NCBI RefSeq assembly: GCF_019212185.1
Contig: NZ_CP078138.1
Location: 2,090,501-2,154,500, forward strand
DNA from: Pseudomonas fluorescens
GTDB lineage: Bacteria > Pseudomonadota > Gammaproteobacteria > Pseudomonadales > Pseudomonadaceae
Reading direction: 5' to 3'
Length of the DNA: 64,000 bases
The notes beneath the pieces were generated by a model. The model did no database searches. It was not told the origin of the DNA and worked only from the letters and a program-made list of their open reading frames with translations. The translations under genes and the position numbers were made by a program. This document shows, piece after piece, positions 9,332-18,467 of this stretch (the first letter of the stretch is position 1; each line of letters starts with the position of its first letter).

Positions 9332-9373
9332 TAGTCCTACAGAAAGCCGTGGGCATTGTCCTTAGTCTTACAG
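9332..9373. promoter_or_regulatory. Direct repeat TAGTCYTACAG x2, possible response-regulator sites
   Basis: TAGTCCTACAG at 9332-9342 recurs as TAGTCTTACAG at 9363-9373, 31 bp apart (about three helical turns), 58-99 bp before the pseudo-receiver gene. TCYTACA cores resemble those reported for BvgA/EvgA-type regulators, and a BvgA-like gene lies just downstream. Autoregulation is inference. Confidence 0.35.
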
Positions 9374-9430
9374 GTTCTTGAAAGGGCAGGGTGTTAGCCA
9401 GCCCCATCGTCATTGCAGAGTCCGTCACCT

Positions 9431-9865
9431 ATGCCGAATAAAGCCTTGCGTATCCTGATCGCCGATGAACAGCATTTTCATCGAATGAAAATCGAACGTG
9501 GCCTCAACCAGCTTGGTTACTACCGAATCGCCCCCGTGCACTCGCTTGCCGAGCTGCTCACTGTCGTCGAGTACGGCTGCGAAGCCTTCGACCTGGTGAT
9601 CTTCAATGCCGGGCTGACCGTGGGCACTGGCCTGGATCCCCTGGCGTTCTGCCAGGATAACCTGCAGATCCGCCACGCCCTGATCTACGATGCCGGCCAG
9701 GCTGGATTGAACCCGGTGCCTGCGGCGCGGTGGCACAATGTCCAGATGACCCGGGCAGTGTTGCCGAATCAGGAAACCCTCGAAAGCCTGATGCTCAGGG
9801 TTGACGCACCCCTTCCTCTTTCCACATGTGCAAACGCCCGTCAACAAGAGGGCTTGCGCGCCTGA
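9431..9865 (+). CDS. Degenerate response-regulator receiver protein
   Basis: 144 residues. ATG 9431 opens MPNKALRILIADEQHFHR, the start of a receiver domain with one acidic-pocket residue (Asp in IADEQ). The position where the phospho-acceptor Asp should fall is Asn59 (LVIFNAGL), so conventional phosphorylation is unlikely. No output domain follows. The gene precedes a BvgA-like regulator (132 nt) and a BvgS-like kinase on the same strand. Such receiver-only proteins can act as sinks or as phosphorylation-independent adaptors; its role here is unknown. Confidence 0.75.
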   Translation: MPNKALRILIADEQHFHRMKIERGLNQLGYYRIAPVHSLAELLTVVEYGCEAFDLVIFNAGLTVGTGLDPLAFCQDNLQIRHALIYDAGQAGLNPVPAARWHNVQMTRAVLPNQETLESLMLRVDAPLPLSTCANARQQEGLRA

Positions 9866-9898
9866 GTTTGCCCAGTTGCAGGCTGCCGCTCGTCGGAA

Positions 9899-9914
9899 CT
9901 GTCAGATCTGACAG
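9899..9914. promoter_or_regulatory. 16-bp perfect palindrome before the BvgA-like gene
   Basis: CTGTCAGATCTGACAG is fully self-complementary and sits 83 bp before the response-regulator start, 33 bp after the pseudo-receiver stop. No T tract follows, so it is more likely an operator than a terminator. Binding factor unknown. Confidence 0.4.
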
Positions 9915-9997
9915 GTAGCCTGTACTCATTTGTCGTGCAATAGTCATTGCGCAGTCGCTGTGCCAGCCAAGGCACACGTACTACATCAGGAATAAAC

Positions 9998-10645
9998 ATG
10001 AGCTCACTGTTGATCGTCGATGATCATCCGGTAATTCGTGCCGCTCTGAAAATAGTTCTTGGGGCACTCAAGGACGCCAACCACCGCACGCTCTTCCACG
10101 ACATCCGGGAGGCGTCCAACGCTGCCGATGCACAACTGTTGCTGCGCCAGCATTGTCCCACGCTGGTGGTGCTGGACCTGAACATGCCCGGGCTCAGCGG
10201 GCTCGACTTTCTCAGCCGATTGCAGCGTGACAAGGTCCAGACGCGGGTCGTGGTATTCACGGCCAATGAGCCGCGGTTTTATGCCGAGCGTTGCACCCGG
10301 GCCGGCGCTCTGGGGTTCGTTGAAAAAACCAATGACCTGCAGGAGCTGTGTAACGCCATCAAGGCGCTAATGAGTGGCTATACCTACTTCCCTCGACTGG
10401 ATACCAGTTCGGTAAACCTGAGCAGCATGGAAGTCGACGAGAAAAAACTGATCGACTCGCTCTCGGACCGCGAGCTGACGATTTTTCAATCCCTTGCCCG
10501 AGGTGCCACCAATAAGGAAATTGCCGAGAACATGCACCTGAGCCACAAGACCGTCAGCACCTACCGTACCCGAATGATCATCAAACTTAACGTCAAGTCC
10601 CTGGTACACCTGAGGGATTTTGCCAAGCGCAACCATCTACTGTGA
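9998..10645 (+). CDS. BvgA/FixJ-type LuxR-family response regulator
   Basis: 215 residues, ATG 9998. Receiver domain (SLLIVDDHPVIR) with phospho-acceptor Asp60 (VVLDLNMPG) and Lys in the FVEKTND motif; C-terminal LuxR helix-turn-helix (LSDRELTIFQ...GATNKEIAENMHLSHKTVSTY). It is 12 nt before a BvgS-like hybrid kinase, its expected phosphodonor through the kinase's Hpt domain. The set resembles BvgAS/EvgAS and Pseudomonas RocA1/RocS1. Regulated genes are unknown, but fimbrial genes are common targets of this type. Confidence 0.9.
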   Translation: MSSLLIVDDHPVIRAALKIVLGALKDANHRTLFHDIREASNAADAQLLLRQHCPTLVVLDLNMPGLSGLDFLSRLQRDKVQTRVVVFTANEPRFYAERCTRAGALGFVEKTNDLQELCNAIKALMSGYTYFPRLDTSSVNLSSMEVDEKKLIDSLSDRELTIFQSLARGATNKEIAENMHLSHKTVSTYRTRMIIKLNVKSLVHLRDFAKRNHLL

Positions 10646-10657
10646 GGAAGCTTGTCG

Positions 10658-13600
10658 ATGCGTGCCTGGTGGCGGGTTCCATTGCTGCTCAGCCTGGTGT
10701 GGTCCCATGCCGCTCCCGCCGCTGAACCAGAGCCTCTGCAACTGTTGGGGCGCTCAAGCGTCGAAGGCTATCGGGTTGAACTGAACCCGGCGGACTGGCG
10801 CTGGCTCAGGGACAAGGGGCACCTGCGACTGGGCACCTCGGCCCCGGATTACCCGCCCTTTGAAAACACCATCAACGAGCACAATTTCGAAGGCGTCACG
10901 GCGGACTTTGCGGCGCTGATTGCCCAGTTGCTGCGGACCCCGGTCGAGGTCAAGCGTTACCCGTCCCGTGAGGCTGCGATTGTCGCACTCAAACAGGGGG
11001 AGATAGATCTGCTGGGTTCCGCCAACGGTTTTGAAGCGGCAGATTCGGGGTTGACGATGTCCCGCCCTTACGCCGAGGACGCTCCGATACTGGTGAGTCG
11101 GGTGGGTGACAGTGCGCGATTGACTGCGGATCTTACCGATCTGCGGGTGGCGATGCTCGACCACTACTTGCGCCCCGAGACCATCAAGGCCGCTTATCCC
11201 AATGTTCGCCTGGAACTCTATCCCTCAACCTTGAGCGCCATGGGCGCCGTGGCATTTGGTGGCGCGGACGCCTACCTGGGTGACTCCATCAGCGCGAGTT
11301 ACCTAATCAACAAAAACTACCTGAGCAACGTCGAACTGGCGCAATTCACGCGCATGGAAGTCAATGCATTCGGGTTTGCGCTGCAGCAGGACAACAGGCG
11401 ACTGCGACGTATCATCGATGGCGCATTGGCGGCGATTCCGGACCAGGAGCGCACCACCATCCTGCGCCGCTGGAGCGCCGGCAGCCATTTCAGCAACGCC
11501 CAGCGCGTGCAATTGAGTGCCAGTGAACAGCGTTGGCTGGACCGACATCCCTCGGTCAAAGTGGGCTTCATGGGGAATTTCGCGCCCCTGGCCTTTACCG
11601 ATGAAAATGCCCGGTTCAGCGGCCTCAGTGCCCAGGTACTGGACCGCATAAGCCTGCGCACCGGTCTGAAGTTCGAGGCATTGCGCGGTGACTCATTCAA
11701 CGAGCAGATCGAGCGACTCAAGTCCGGACAACTGGACCTGATGGCGGTCATTACCCCCAGTATCGAGCGTCAAGAGACATTGCGCTTCACCCGGCCGTAC
11801 CTGAGCAACCCCTACGTACTGGTCTGCACCCTGGGCAGCAAGGCGCCCATTACCTTGAATGATCTGGCGGGAAAACGCGTGGCGGTGGTCGGGCGCAACG
11901 CCCTGCGCGAGCTGATTCTGAGCCATGCGCCGGATGTGCGTTTCATCGAAGTAGACAGCCCCGCCCAGGCCATGGAGTTGGTTGCCAGTGGTGGTGCCGA
12001 TGCGGCATTGAACTCATTGATCAGCGCTCGCTACATCATCGCCAGGCAATACCGCGGCAAGCTGCAAGTGGCAAGCACTGTGGGGGCCGAGCCGGTGCAC
12101 ATCAGTTTTGCCACCCAGCGCGGCGCGCTTGAACTGCACTCGATCCTCAACAAGGCCCTGCTCAGCATTGGGCCGGAAGAAATGGACGAGTTGGCCGGCC
12201 GCTGGCGCAGCGGGCTGCCGGTCGATGACAGCTATTGGTCGCGGCATCGCACCTCGATCATTCAGGGATTCGTTGCGGCCGGGTTGTTGTTGCTGCTGGC
12301 CGTGGGCTGGATCACCTACCAGCGCAGTTTGATTCGCAAGCGCCAGGTGCTACTGGACCAGGTGCAGCAAGCCAGGGTCGACGCCGACGATGCCAACCGC
12401 GCCAAGAGCACGTTCCTGGCGACCATGAGCCATGAAATTCGCACCCCGATGAACGCCCTGATCGGCATGCTCGAGTTGGCCACCAAGCGGGCGGAGCAGG
12501 GCGTGACCGATCGGATGGCCATTGAGGTGGCGAGCGAGGCTGCGCAGCATCTGCTGGAGTTGATCGGCGATATTCTCGATATCTCGCGGATCGAGTCCGG
12601 GCATTTGTCCCTGACCCCGGAACGGGCCAATCTGCGTGGGCTGGTCGAGTCGGTCAGCAAGGTATTCGAAGGACTGGCACGGCAAAAAAACCTGTCATGG
12701 CAAGTCGAATACGATGTACACAGCCCCCAGGACGCGCTGGTCGACCCGATGCGTTTCAAGCAGATTCTTTCCAACCTTCTGAACAATGCCATCAAGTTCA
12801 CCCGCGAGGGCTACGTTCGCCTGGCGTTGCACGTCGAGCCGGGCACGCTTGCCGGCCAGTTGAATGTGCGTTTGCTGATCGAAGACAGCGGGGTCGGTAT
12901 CAGCGACGTCGATCAGCAGCGGCTGTTCAACCCGTTTGTACAAGCTGCCGGAAATGGCCAGGACGCTCGGGGCGGCTCCGGCCTGGGCCTGGTGATCAGC
13001 CGTTCCCTGTGCGAAATGATGGGTGGAACTTTGCAGTTGAGCAGCGAGCCGGGCCTGGGCACGCGAATCGAAGTCAGCCTGCAACTGCCGGCCCTGGCGA
13101 TGCTGGCGGACGCGCCCGGAACCGCCGACACGCCCGTCGAGTCCCCGCGCCCGCTGAATGTGCTGGTGGTGGACGATTACCCGGCCAATCGCCTGCTGCT
13201 GGCCGAGCAACTCGGCCATCTCGGGCATCGGGTGCGCGATGCCAACGACGGTGAACAAGGGCTGGCAAGCTGGCGTGACGAGGCGTTCGATGTGGTGATC
13301 ACTGACTGCAACATGCCCAGGCTCAATGGTTATGCCCTGGCGCAGGCGATCCGCGAGGAGGAACTGCAGCGTGGCCGCAAGCGCTGCCTGATCCTCGGAT
13401 TTACCGCAAATGCGCAGCCGGAAGAAAAGCTCCGCTGCCTGCAGGCGGGCATGGATAACTGCCTGTTCAAACCCATCGGCCTGCAAGTCCTGAGCGCCGC
13501 CTTGGCAGGTATCACGTCCCAGCCCACAGCCCCGACCTCGTTAGCCCCGGCAGCCAATGGCCCCGCGGAAATCGACCTCAGCAGTCTGGAGTCGCTCGCC

Positions 13601-13906
13601 GGAAACAATCGCGAGTTGCTGGACAATCTGCTGGCGGAAGTGGCCTCCAGTAATGCCCAGGACCACCAGCAATTGCAGGCTGCGCATGCCGAGGGTGACC
13701 CGCGTGCCTTGCTCGACCTCGCCCATCGGATCAAGGGCGGAGCCAGGATGGTCAATGCGCGGAACTTGATCATTGGCTGTGAGCAACTGGAGCAGGCCTG
13801 CAACGAGCCCGTTGACCGCGCCGTGCTGGATCAGGCCGTGCAAGACCTTCAGGACGCCATGCAGCGCCTCGATCGCTACCTCAACACCCGGCCCGTCAGT
13901 CCCTGA
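10658..13906 (+). CDS. BvgS-like hybrid sensor histidine kinase
   Basis: 1082 residues. ATG 10658 is 7 nt after GAGGAAG; a TTG two codons earlier is less likely. Order: signal peptide (to about 22), two periplasmic Venus-flytrap SBP_bac_3 domains (about 45-265 and 285-510), one membrane span (about 530-550), HisKA with His592 (MSHEIRTPM), HATPase with NNAIKFT and GSGLGLVISRS, receiver with Asp883 (TDCNMPRLNG), and Hpt with His1023 (LAHRIKGGA). There is no obvious PAS domain between membrane and kinase, unlike Bordetella BvgS. A four-step phosphorelay ending on the neighbouring BvgA-like protein is expected. Confidence 0.92.
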   Translation: MRAWWRVPLLLSLVWSHAAPAAEPEPLQLLGRSSVEGYRVELNPADWRWLRDKGHLRLGTSAPDYPPFENTINEHNFEGVTADFAALIAQLLRTPVEVKRYPSREAAIVALKQGEIDLLGSANGFEAADSGLTMSRPYAEDAPILVSRVGDSARLTADLTDLRVAMLDHYLRPETIKAAYPNVRLELYPSTLSAMGAVAFGGADAYLGDSISASYLINKNYLSNVELAQFTRMEVNAFGFALQQDNRRLRRIIDGALAAIPDQERTTILRRWSAGSHFSNAQRVQLSASEQRWLDRHPSVKVGFMGNFAPLAFTDENARFSGLSAQVLDRISLRTGLKFEALRGDSFNEQIERLKSGQLDLMAVITPSIERQETLRFTRPYLSNPYVLVCTLGSKAPITLNDLAGKRVAVVGRNALRELILSHAPDVRFIEVDSPAQAMELVASGGADAALNSLISARYIIARQYRGKLQVASTVGAEPVHISFATQRGALELHSILNKALLSIGPEEMDELAGRWRSGLPVDDSYWSRHRTSIIQGFVAAGLLLLLAVGWITYQRSLIRKRQVLLDQVQQARVDADDANRAKSTFLATMSHEIRTPMNALIGMLELATKRAEQGVTDRMAIEVASEAAQHLLELIGDILDISRIESGHLSLTPERANLRGLVESVSKVFEGLARQKNLSWQVEYDVHSPQDALVDPMRFKQILSNLLNNAIKFTREGYVRLALHVEPGTLAGQLNVRLLIEDSGVGISDVDQQRLFNPFVQAAGNGQDARGGSGLGLVISRSLCEMMGGTLQLSSEPGLGTRIEVSLQLPALAMLADAPGTADTPVESPRPLNVLVVDDYPANRLLLAEQLGHLGHRVRDANDGEQGLASWRDEAFDVVITDCNMPRLNGYALAQAIREEELQRGRKRCLILGFTANAQPEEKLRCLQAGMDNCLFKPIGLQVLSAALAGITSQPTAPTSLAPAANGPAEIDLSSLESLAGNNRELLDNLLAEVASSNAQDHQQLQAAHAEGDPRALLDLAHRIKGGARMVNARNLIIGCEQLEQACNEPVDRAVLDQAVQDLQDAMQRLDRYLNTRPVSP

Positions 13907-13970
13907 AAAGCCCTGCCATCCCGCACGCTCTGACTGAGCGCCTGTTACGAGTCCAGCCTGAACCGACCGC

Positions 13971-14879
13971 TCAGGCGATGTCGCTTTGACTGAATTCCTC
14001 ACCCAAAAAGTCGATCAAGGTCCGCACCGACGGCAGCAGGCCGCGGCGCGAGGGGAAGATCGCATGGACAATCCCGCACTTGGGCGCCCAGCCCGGTACC
14101 AGTTCAATCAAGCGACCGGCCGTCAGGTCGTCGCGCACCACCACCGCCGGCAAGTGGGCGACGCCCAGGCCTTCCAGCACAGCGGTACGCAGGGCAATCA
14201 GGTCGTCGGTGACCAGCCGTGGATGATGGCGGATCAGCGCGCTGGCCTCCTGCGGACCGAACAGTTCCCACTGGTATTCCCGTTGTGCGGCACCCCAGTG
14301 CAGGCTCGGCAGGCCACTTAGATCGGCAGGCGAGGCGGGCTTTGACAGGCGCTCGGCAAACGCCGGATGCCCCACCAGGGTCTGGGTGCTGTTGCCCAGT
14401 ACCTTCATCACCAGGTCAGTGTTTTCCAGCGGCGGAAAACGCACTCGCAGGGCAATGTCGAAACCCTCGTGGATCAGGTCGACGCGGCGGTTGGTGCTCT
14501 CGATGAACAACTCCACCAAAGGGTATTTGAGCATGTAGCGGGTCAGCATCGGCCCGACCCAGGAATTGAGCAGTGCAGTCGGGCAACTGATGCGCACCAG
14601 GCCCTGGGGTTCGGAGCGGTTGCGCTCAATCAGTTCGGCGGCGCTTTCCGCTTCCACGCGCATCGCCAGGCAGCGCTGGTAGTAGGCCTGGCCGATTTCG
14701 GTGAGCGAACAGTGGCGGCTGCTGCGATGGATCAGCCGCACGCCAAGGCGCTCTTCGAGCTGGGCGATACGCCGGCTGAGCTTCGATTTCGGCATGTCCA
14801 GGGCTCGCCCGGCGGCGGCAAAACCACCGTGTTCCACCACTTCGGTGAAGTAGTACAGGGTGTTGAGGTCTTCCACCAT
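13971..14879 (-). CDS. LysR-family transcriptional regulator
   Basis: 302 residues. N-terminal winged helix (LNTLYYFTEVVEHGGFAAAG...LSRRIAQLEERLGVRLIHR) and a substrate-binding co-inducer domain. It is divergent from the pirin gene (108 nt between starts), the usual arrangement for a LysR activator and its target. A GTTCT/AGAAC inverted repeat lies directly before its start and could be its own site. The inducer is unknown. Confidence 0.9.
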   Translation of the reverse strand: MVEDLNTLYYFTEVVEHGGFAAAGRALDMPKSKLSRRIAQLEERLGVRLIHRSSRHCSLTEIGQAYYQRCLAMRVEAESAAELIERNRSEPQGLVRISCPTALLNSWVGPMLTRYMLKYPLVELFIESTNRRVDLIHEGFDIALRVRFPPLENTDLVMKVLGNSTQTLVGHPAFAERLSKPASPADLSGLPSLHWGAAQREYQWELFGPQEASALIRHHPRLVTDDLIALRTAVLEGLGVAHLPAVVVRDDLTAGRLIELVPGWAPKCGIVHAIFPSRRGLLPSVRTLIDFLGEEFSQSDIA

Positions 14880-14880
14880 C

Positions 14881-14896
14881 GTTCTCCAAATAGAAC
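14881..14896. promoter_or_regulatory. Possible LysR operator (GTTCT-N6-AGAAC)
   Basis: A perfect 5-bp inverted repeat with a T-N11-A core sits one base upstream of the LysR start codon, in the LysR/pirin intergenic region. This position would suit autorepression. Assignment is by context only. Confidence 0.35.
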
Positions 14897-14987
14897 GCTA
14901 AGGGCAATTTTTGCAGTCTATCGCAGCAAAGGGTGCGCAATTAAGCTTTGTCCATGTTCTGACTCACCCCCCCCCTTCGGAGGCACC

Positions 14988-15854
14988 ATGAAAAACATCA
15001 TCGGTATCTACACCAGCCCAAGAGCGCACTGGGTGGGCGACGGTTTCCCGGTTCGTACGCTGTTTTCCTACGACAGCCTGGGCAAACACATCAGCCCGTT
15101 CTTGCTGCTGGACCACGCCGCTGCAACTGAATTCACCCCAACCACCGAGCGTCGTGGCGTAGGCCAACACCCCCATCGCGGATTCGAAACCGTGACCATC
15201 GTCTACAAGGGCGAACTGGAACACCGCGACTCCACCGGCAGTGGCGGCAAGATCGGTCCCGGCGATGTGCAATGGATGACGGCGGCCAAGGGCATTCTTC
15301 ACGAAGAGTTTCACTCTGCAGATTTCGCCAAAAGCGGCGGCACCCTGGAGATGGTCCAGCTGTGGGTCAACCTGCCGGCCAAGGACAAAATGGCCGACGC
15401 CGGTTATCAGACCCTGCTCGACGCAGATATCCCGACTATCGCCCTGAAGGACCAGGCCGGCAGCCTGCGCCTGATTGCCGGTGAATTTGCCGGACACCAA
15501 GGGCCGGCGAAGACCTTCACCCCAATCGATGTCTGGGACATCCGCCTGAATGCCGGCAAGTTGCTGACCCTCGACCTGCACGAAGGCCGCAACACCGCGC
15601 TGGTGGTGCTTCGCGGCACGCTGCAGGTCAATGGCCAGGAACTGGTGCGTGAAGGGCAGTTGGCGCTGTTCGAGCGCGACGGCGACCAACTCAGCCTCGA
15701 AGCCAACCAGGACGCGGTGGTGCTGGTGCTCAGTGGTGAACCGATCGACGAGCCGATCGTCGGCCACGGCCCGTTCGTGATGAACACCGAGCAAGAGATT
15801 CACCAGGCGTTTGCCGATTTCCAGTCCGGTCGTTTTGGCCGGATGCACGGCTGA
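14988..15854 (+). CDS. Pirin family protein (quercetinase-like cupin)
   Basis: 288 residues; the start at 14988 has GGAGGCACC before it. Two cupin domains. The pirin metal site is complete: His61 and His63 (QHPHRGFE), His105 and Glu107 (ILHEE). Pirins bind Fe(II); several bacterial members have quercetin 2,3-dioxygenase activity or modulate redox enzymes, but the substrate of this one is unknown. Divergent LysR gene probably controls it. Cytoplasmic; no signal peptide. Confidence 0.9.
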   Translation: MKNIIGIYTSPRAHWVGDGFPVRTLFSYDSLGKHISPFLLLDHAAATEFTPTTERRGVGQHPHRGFETVTIVYKGELEHRDSTGSGGKIGPGDVQWMTAAKGILHEEFHSADFAKSGGTLEMVQLWVNLPAKDKMADAGYQTLLDADIPTIALKDQAGSLRLIAGEFAGHQGPAKTFTPIDVWDIRLNAGKLLTLDLHEGRNTALVVLRGTLQVNGQELVREGQLALFERDGDQLSLEANQDAVVLVLSGEPIDEPIVGHGPFVMNTEQEIHQAFADFQSGRFGRMHG

Positions 15855-16018
15855 CGCCTGTTGGCGACGATTGGCACCTGCCTGGGTTTGCGGGTGGTGC
15901 CAATCCAGATGTTGGCTACGCTCTCTGAGCTGCAAGGCTTGTGCAACCGTAGCGACGTTAACCGAGTACCCCCACGCCGAAGCTGATTCGGCATCGATAA
16001 CACGAGAGGACTACTGCA

Positions 16019-16645
16019 ATGGCTACTGACTACAAGCGTCTGGACAAGGATAACGCCGCGGTATTGCTGGTCGATCATCAGGCGGGCCTGCTGTCGCTGG
16101 TTCGCGATATCGAGCCGGACCGCTTCAAGAACAACGTGCTGGCACTGGCCGACCTGGCCAAGTACTTCAAGCTGCCGACCATCCTCACCACCAGTTTCGA
16201 GACCGGTCCCAACGGCCCGCTGGTTCCCGAGCTGAAGGCGCTGTTTCCCGATGCGCCGTACATCGCTCGCCCGGGGCAGATCAATGCCTGGGACAACGAA
16301 GACTTCGTCAAGGCGATCAAGGCCACCGGCAAAAAGCAACTGATCATCGCCGGCGTGGTGACCGAAGTCTGCGTGGCCTTCCCGGCACTCTCGGCCCTGG
16401 CCGAAGGCTTCGAAGTGTTCGTCGTCACCGATGCCTCCGGGACCTTCAACGAACTGACCCGTCAATCGGCCTGGGATCGCATGTCCTCCTCCGGCGCGCA
16501 ACTGATGACCTGGTTCGGCCTGGCCTGCGAGCTGCACCGCGACTGGCGCAATGACGTCGAAGGTCTGGGAACCCTGTTCTCCAACCACATTCCGGACTAC
16601 CGTAACTTGATGACCAGCTACAACACCTTGACCAATAGCAAATAA
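16019..16645 (+). CDS. YcaC-type isochorismatase-family hydrolase
   Basis: 208 residues, the same length as E. coli YcaC. Isochorismatase-like fold with catalytic Asp19 (LLVDHQ) and nucleophile Cys118 (TEVCVAFPA). The lysine usual in the triad region appears as Arg84 (IARPG). Start at 16019 follows ACGAGAGGACTACTGCA. YcaC forms an octamer in solved structures; its substrate is not known. It stands alone between the pirin gene and a REPIN. Confidence 0.88.
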   Translation: MATDYKRLDKDNAAVLLVDHQAGLLSLVRDIEPDRFKNNVLALADLAKYFKLPTILTTSFETGPNGPLVPELKALFPDAPYIARPGQINAWDNEDFVKAIKATGKKQLIIAGVVTEVCVAFPALSALAEGFEVFVVTDASGTFNELTRQSAWDRMSSSGAQLMTWFGLACELHRDWRNDVEGLGTLFSNHIPDYRNLMTSYNTLTNSK

Positions 16646-16700
16646 TCCTCGGCCGCTGGATTTTGTGAATCACAGAATCCAGATTTGCCTTGAACAAACA

Positions 16701-16804
16701 CTGTGGGAGCGAGCCTGCTCGCGAAAGACGCTCAGACGACGCATTCATCCAGGCAAAACTCGTCATCGTTGACGATCTTCGCGAGCAGGCTCGCTCCCAC
16801 AAGG
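16701..16804. repeat. REPIN (two inverted REP sequences)
   Basis: CTGTGGGAGCGAGCCTGCTCG at the left and its complement GCGAGCAGGCTCGCTCCCAC at the right, about 50 bases apart, with a heterogeneous centre. This is the standard Pseudomonas REP doublet, lying in the gap between the YcaC-like gene and the channel gene. It probably folds into a long hairpin in RNA. Confidence 0.92.
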
Positions 16805-16862
16805 AATGCGGTATTCCAAACACCTAATTTTTTCTGGCAAGCCGCAACAGGGATCCTTTCCA

Positions 16863-18305
16863 ATGCTGCCACTGTTCACCGATCACCCACTGATCTGCGC
16901 CTTGGTCCTGATTCTGCTCGACCTGTTGTTGTGGCGTCTGATCAGTGCCAGTGGCAGCCACTGGAAACTGCTGGTGCGGGTACTGATTTTCTCGTTGTTC
17001 AGCGCGGTGCTGTTCAACGAAGGCTTGAACCCGATGCAAACCGCGCCCTGGCCGGACAACGTGGCGCTGCACCTGGCGGCCACCGGATTGCAGATCGGCT
17101 GGTGGCTGTTTGCGGCACGCACCCTGACGGTGCTAATCGGCGCGCTGATGATGCAGCGGGTCGGGCACACCGGACGGCTGCTTCAGGATTTGCTGGGGGC
17201 GGTGATTTTTCTGATTGCAGTGATTGCCGCACTGGCCTATGTCCTCGATCTGCCGGTCAAGGGTGTGCTGGCCACCTCCGGCGCCGTCGCGATCATCGTC
17301 GGCCTGGCCTTGCAAAGCACCTTGAGCGACGTGTTCTCCGGGATCGTCCTCAACACCACCAAGCCCTACCAACTCGATGACTGGATCTCCATCGACGGCA
17401 CCGAAGGCCGGGTAATCGACATCGACTGGCGTGCTACGCGCCTGCAGACCGCCCAGGGCAGCATGGCGGTCATTCCTAACTCGCTGGCGGCCAAGGCCAA
17501 GATCATCAACTTCAGTCGTCCCAGCGATATGTTCGGCATTTCCGTAAGTCTGCAAGTCAGCCCCCATGCGCGACCGCTCACGGTAATCGAAGCACTGGAG
17601 CGGGCCATGCAAGGCTGTCGGCACTTGCTGGCGCAGCCCGCACCGAGCGTGGCCCTGAAAAGCGCCAGCAGCAGTGGGGTGGAGTACGAGATCAGCGGTT
17701 TCGTCAGCGCTATGGCGCACAAGCGTGAAGCCCGAAATGTGCTGTTCGACCTGGCCTTCCGGCACTTGCAGGCCAGCGGCGTCAGCCTGCTGTCCAGCGC
17801 CGAGGCCGAGACCCCGACGGGCCTGTCACGGCCACGGGCGCTGTTGGAAAGCTCGAGCATTTTCTCGACCCTGCGCCAGGACGAAAAAGACACCTTCAGC
17901 CAGCACATGCAGTTGGTGACTTTTCGCGCCGGCGAGTCGGTCCTGCCGGCGGGTGAGGTCAGCGACCACCTGTTCATCATCGAATCCGGTGTGGTCTCGG
18001 TGACCCTGGAACGCGATGGCCAGCCAATCGAGGCCGGACGCATGGGGCCGGGCGAAGTGATCGGCGAAGCCGGGATCCTCAGCGACAGCGCCTTGCCGGC
18101 GGACTTTTCCGCCAAGACCTTCTGCACCCTGTATCGCATCGACAAGGCCTACCTGAAACCCTGCCTCGATGCCCGCCACGACATCAGCGAGGCGATCAAA
18201 TCCTTGCTCGATTACCGCCTGCACACGGCCCAGACCCTGACCCAGACGGTGCCCCAGGTGGTGGCGAAAAAGGGCTTCATGCAGTGGTTGCGCCACCGAG
18301 GATAA
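16863..18305 (+). CDS. MscS-type mechanosensitive channel with cyclic-nucleotide-binding domain
   Basis: 480 residues. ATG 16863 is preferred over ATG 16806, which would overlap the REPIN boundary and add a non-hydrophobic tail. About four to five membrane helices (residues 1-150) lead into the MscS pore helix and beta domain (GVLATSGAVAIIVGLALQSTLSDVFSGI, split here by glycine/alanine packing residues). A cNMP-binding domain follows at about 345-460 (FRAGESVLPAG, GPGEVIGEAGIL). The combination suggests a small-conductance channel gated or tuned by cAMP or another nucleotide rather than a plain osmotic valve. Confidence 0.87.
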   Translation: MLPLFTDHPLICALVLILLDLLLWRLISASGSHWKLLVRVLIFSLFSAVLFNEGLNPMQTAPWPDNVALHLAATGLQIGWWLFAARTLTVLIGALMMQRVGHTGRLLQDLLGAVIFLIAVIAALAYVLDLPVKGVLATSGAVAIIVGLALQSTLSDVFSGIVLNTTKPYQLDDWISIDGTEGRVIDIDWRATRLQTAQGSMAVIPNSLAAKAKIINFSRPSDMFGISVSLQVSPHARPLTVIEALERAMQGCRHLLAQPAPSVALKSASSSGVEYEISGFVSAMAHKREARNVLFDLAFRHLQASGVSLLSSAEAETPTGLSRPRALLESSSIFSTLRQDEKDTFSQHMQLVTFRAGESVLPAGEVSDHLFIIESGVVSVTLERDGQPIEAGRMGPGEVIGEAGILSDSALPADFSAKTFCTLYRIDKAYLKPCLDARHDISEAIKSLLDYRLHTAQTLTQTVPQVVAKKGFMQWLRHRG

Positions 18306-18467
18306 AGCGCCTCGAAAAAACCGGGTGGACCACATCCGGCAAGCACCGTTCGACGTCCTCTTCCCGCCAGGCAATTGGCATCCTCAACTTCGCCGGTATT
18401 GGTTATTTGTCCTGGCGGGTCGCGGGGCTAACGTATGCCCCATCCCCACCTGATCTGGAGCCATACC

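Noticed and set aside
16806..16862. Earlier ATG for the MscS-type channel
   Set aside because: Almost abuts the REPIN and adds a tail without ribosome-binding site.
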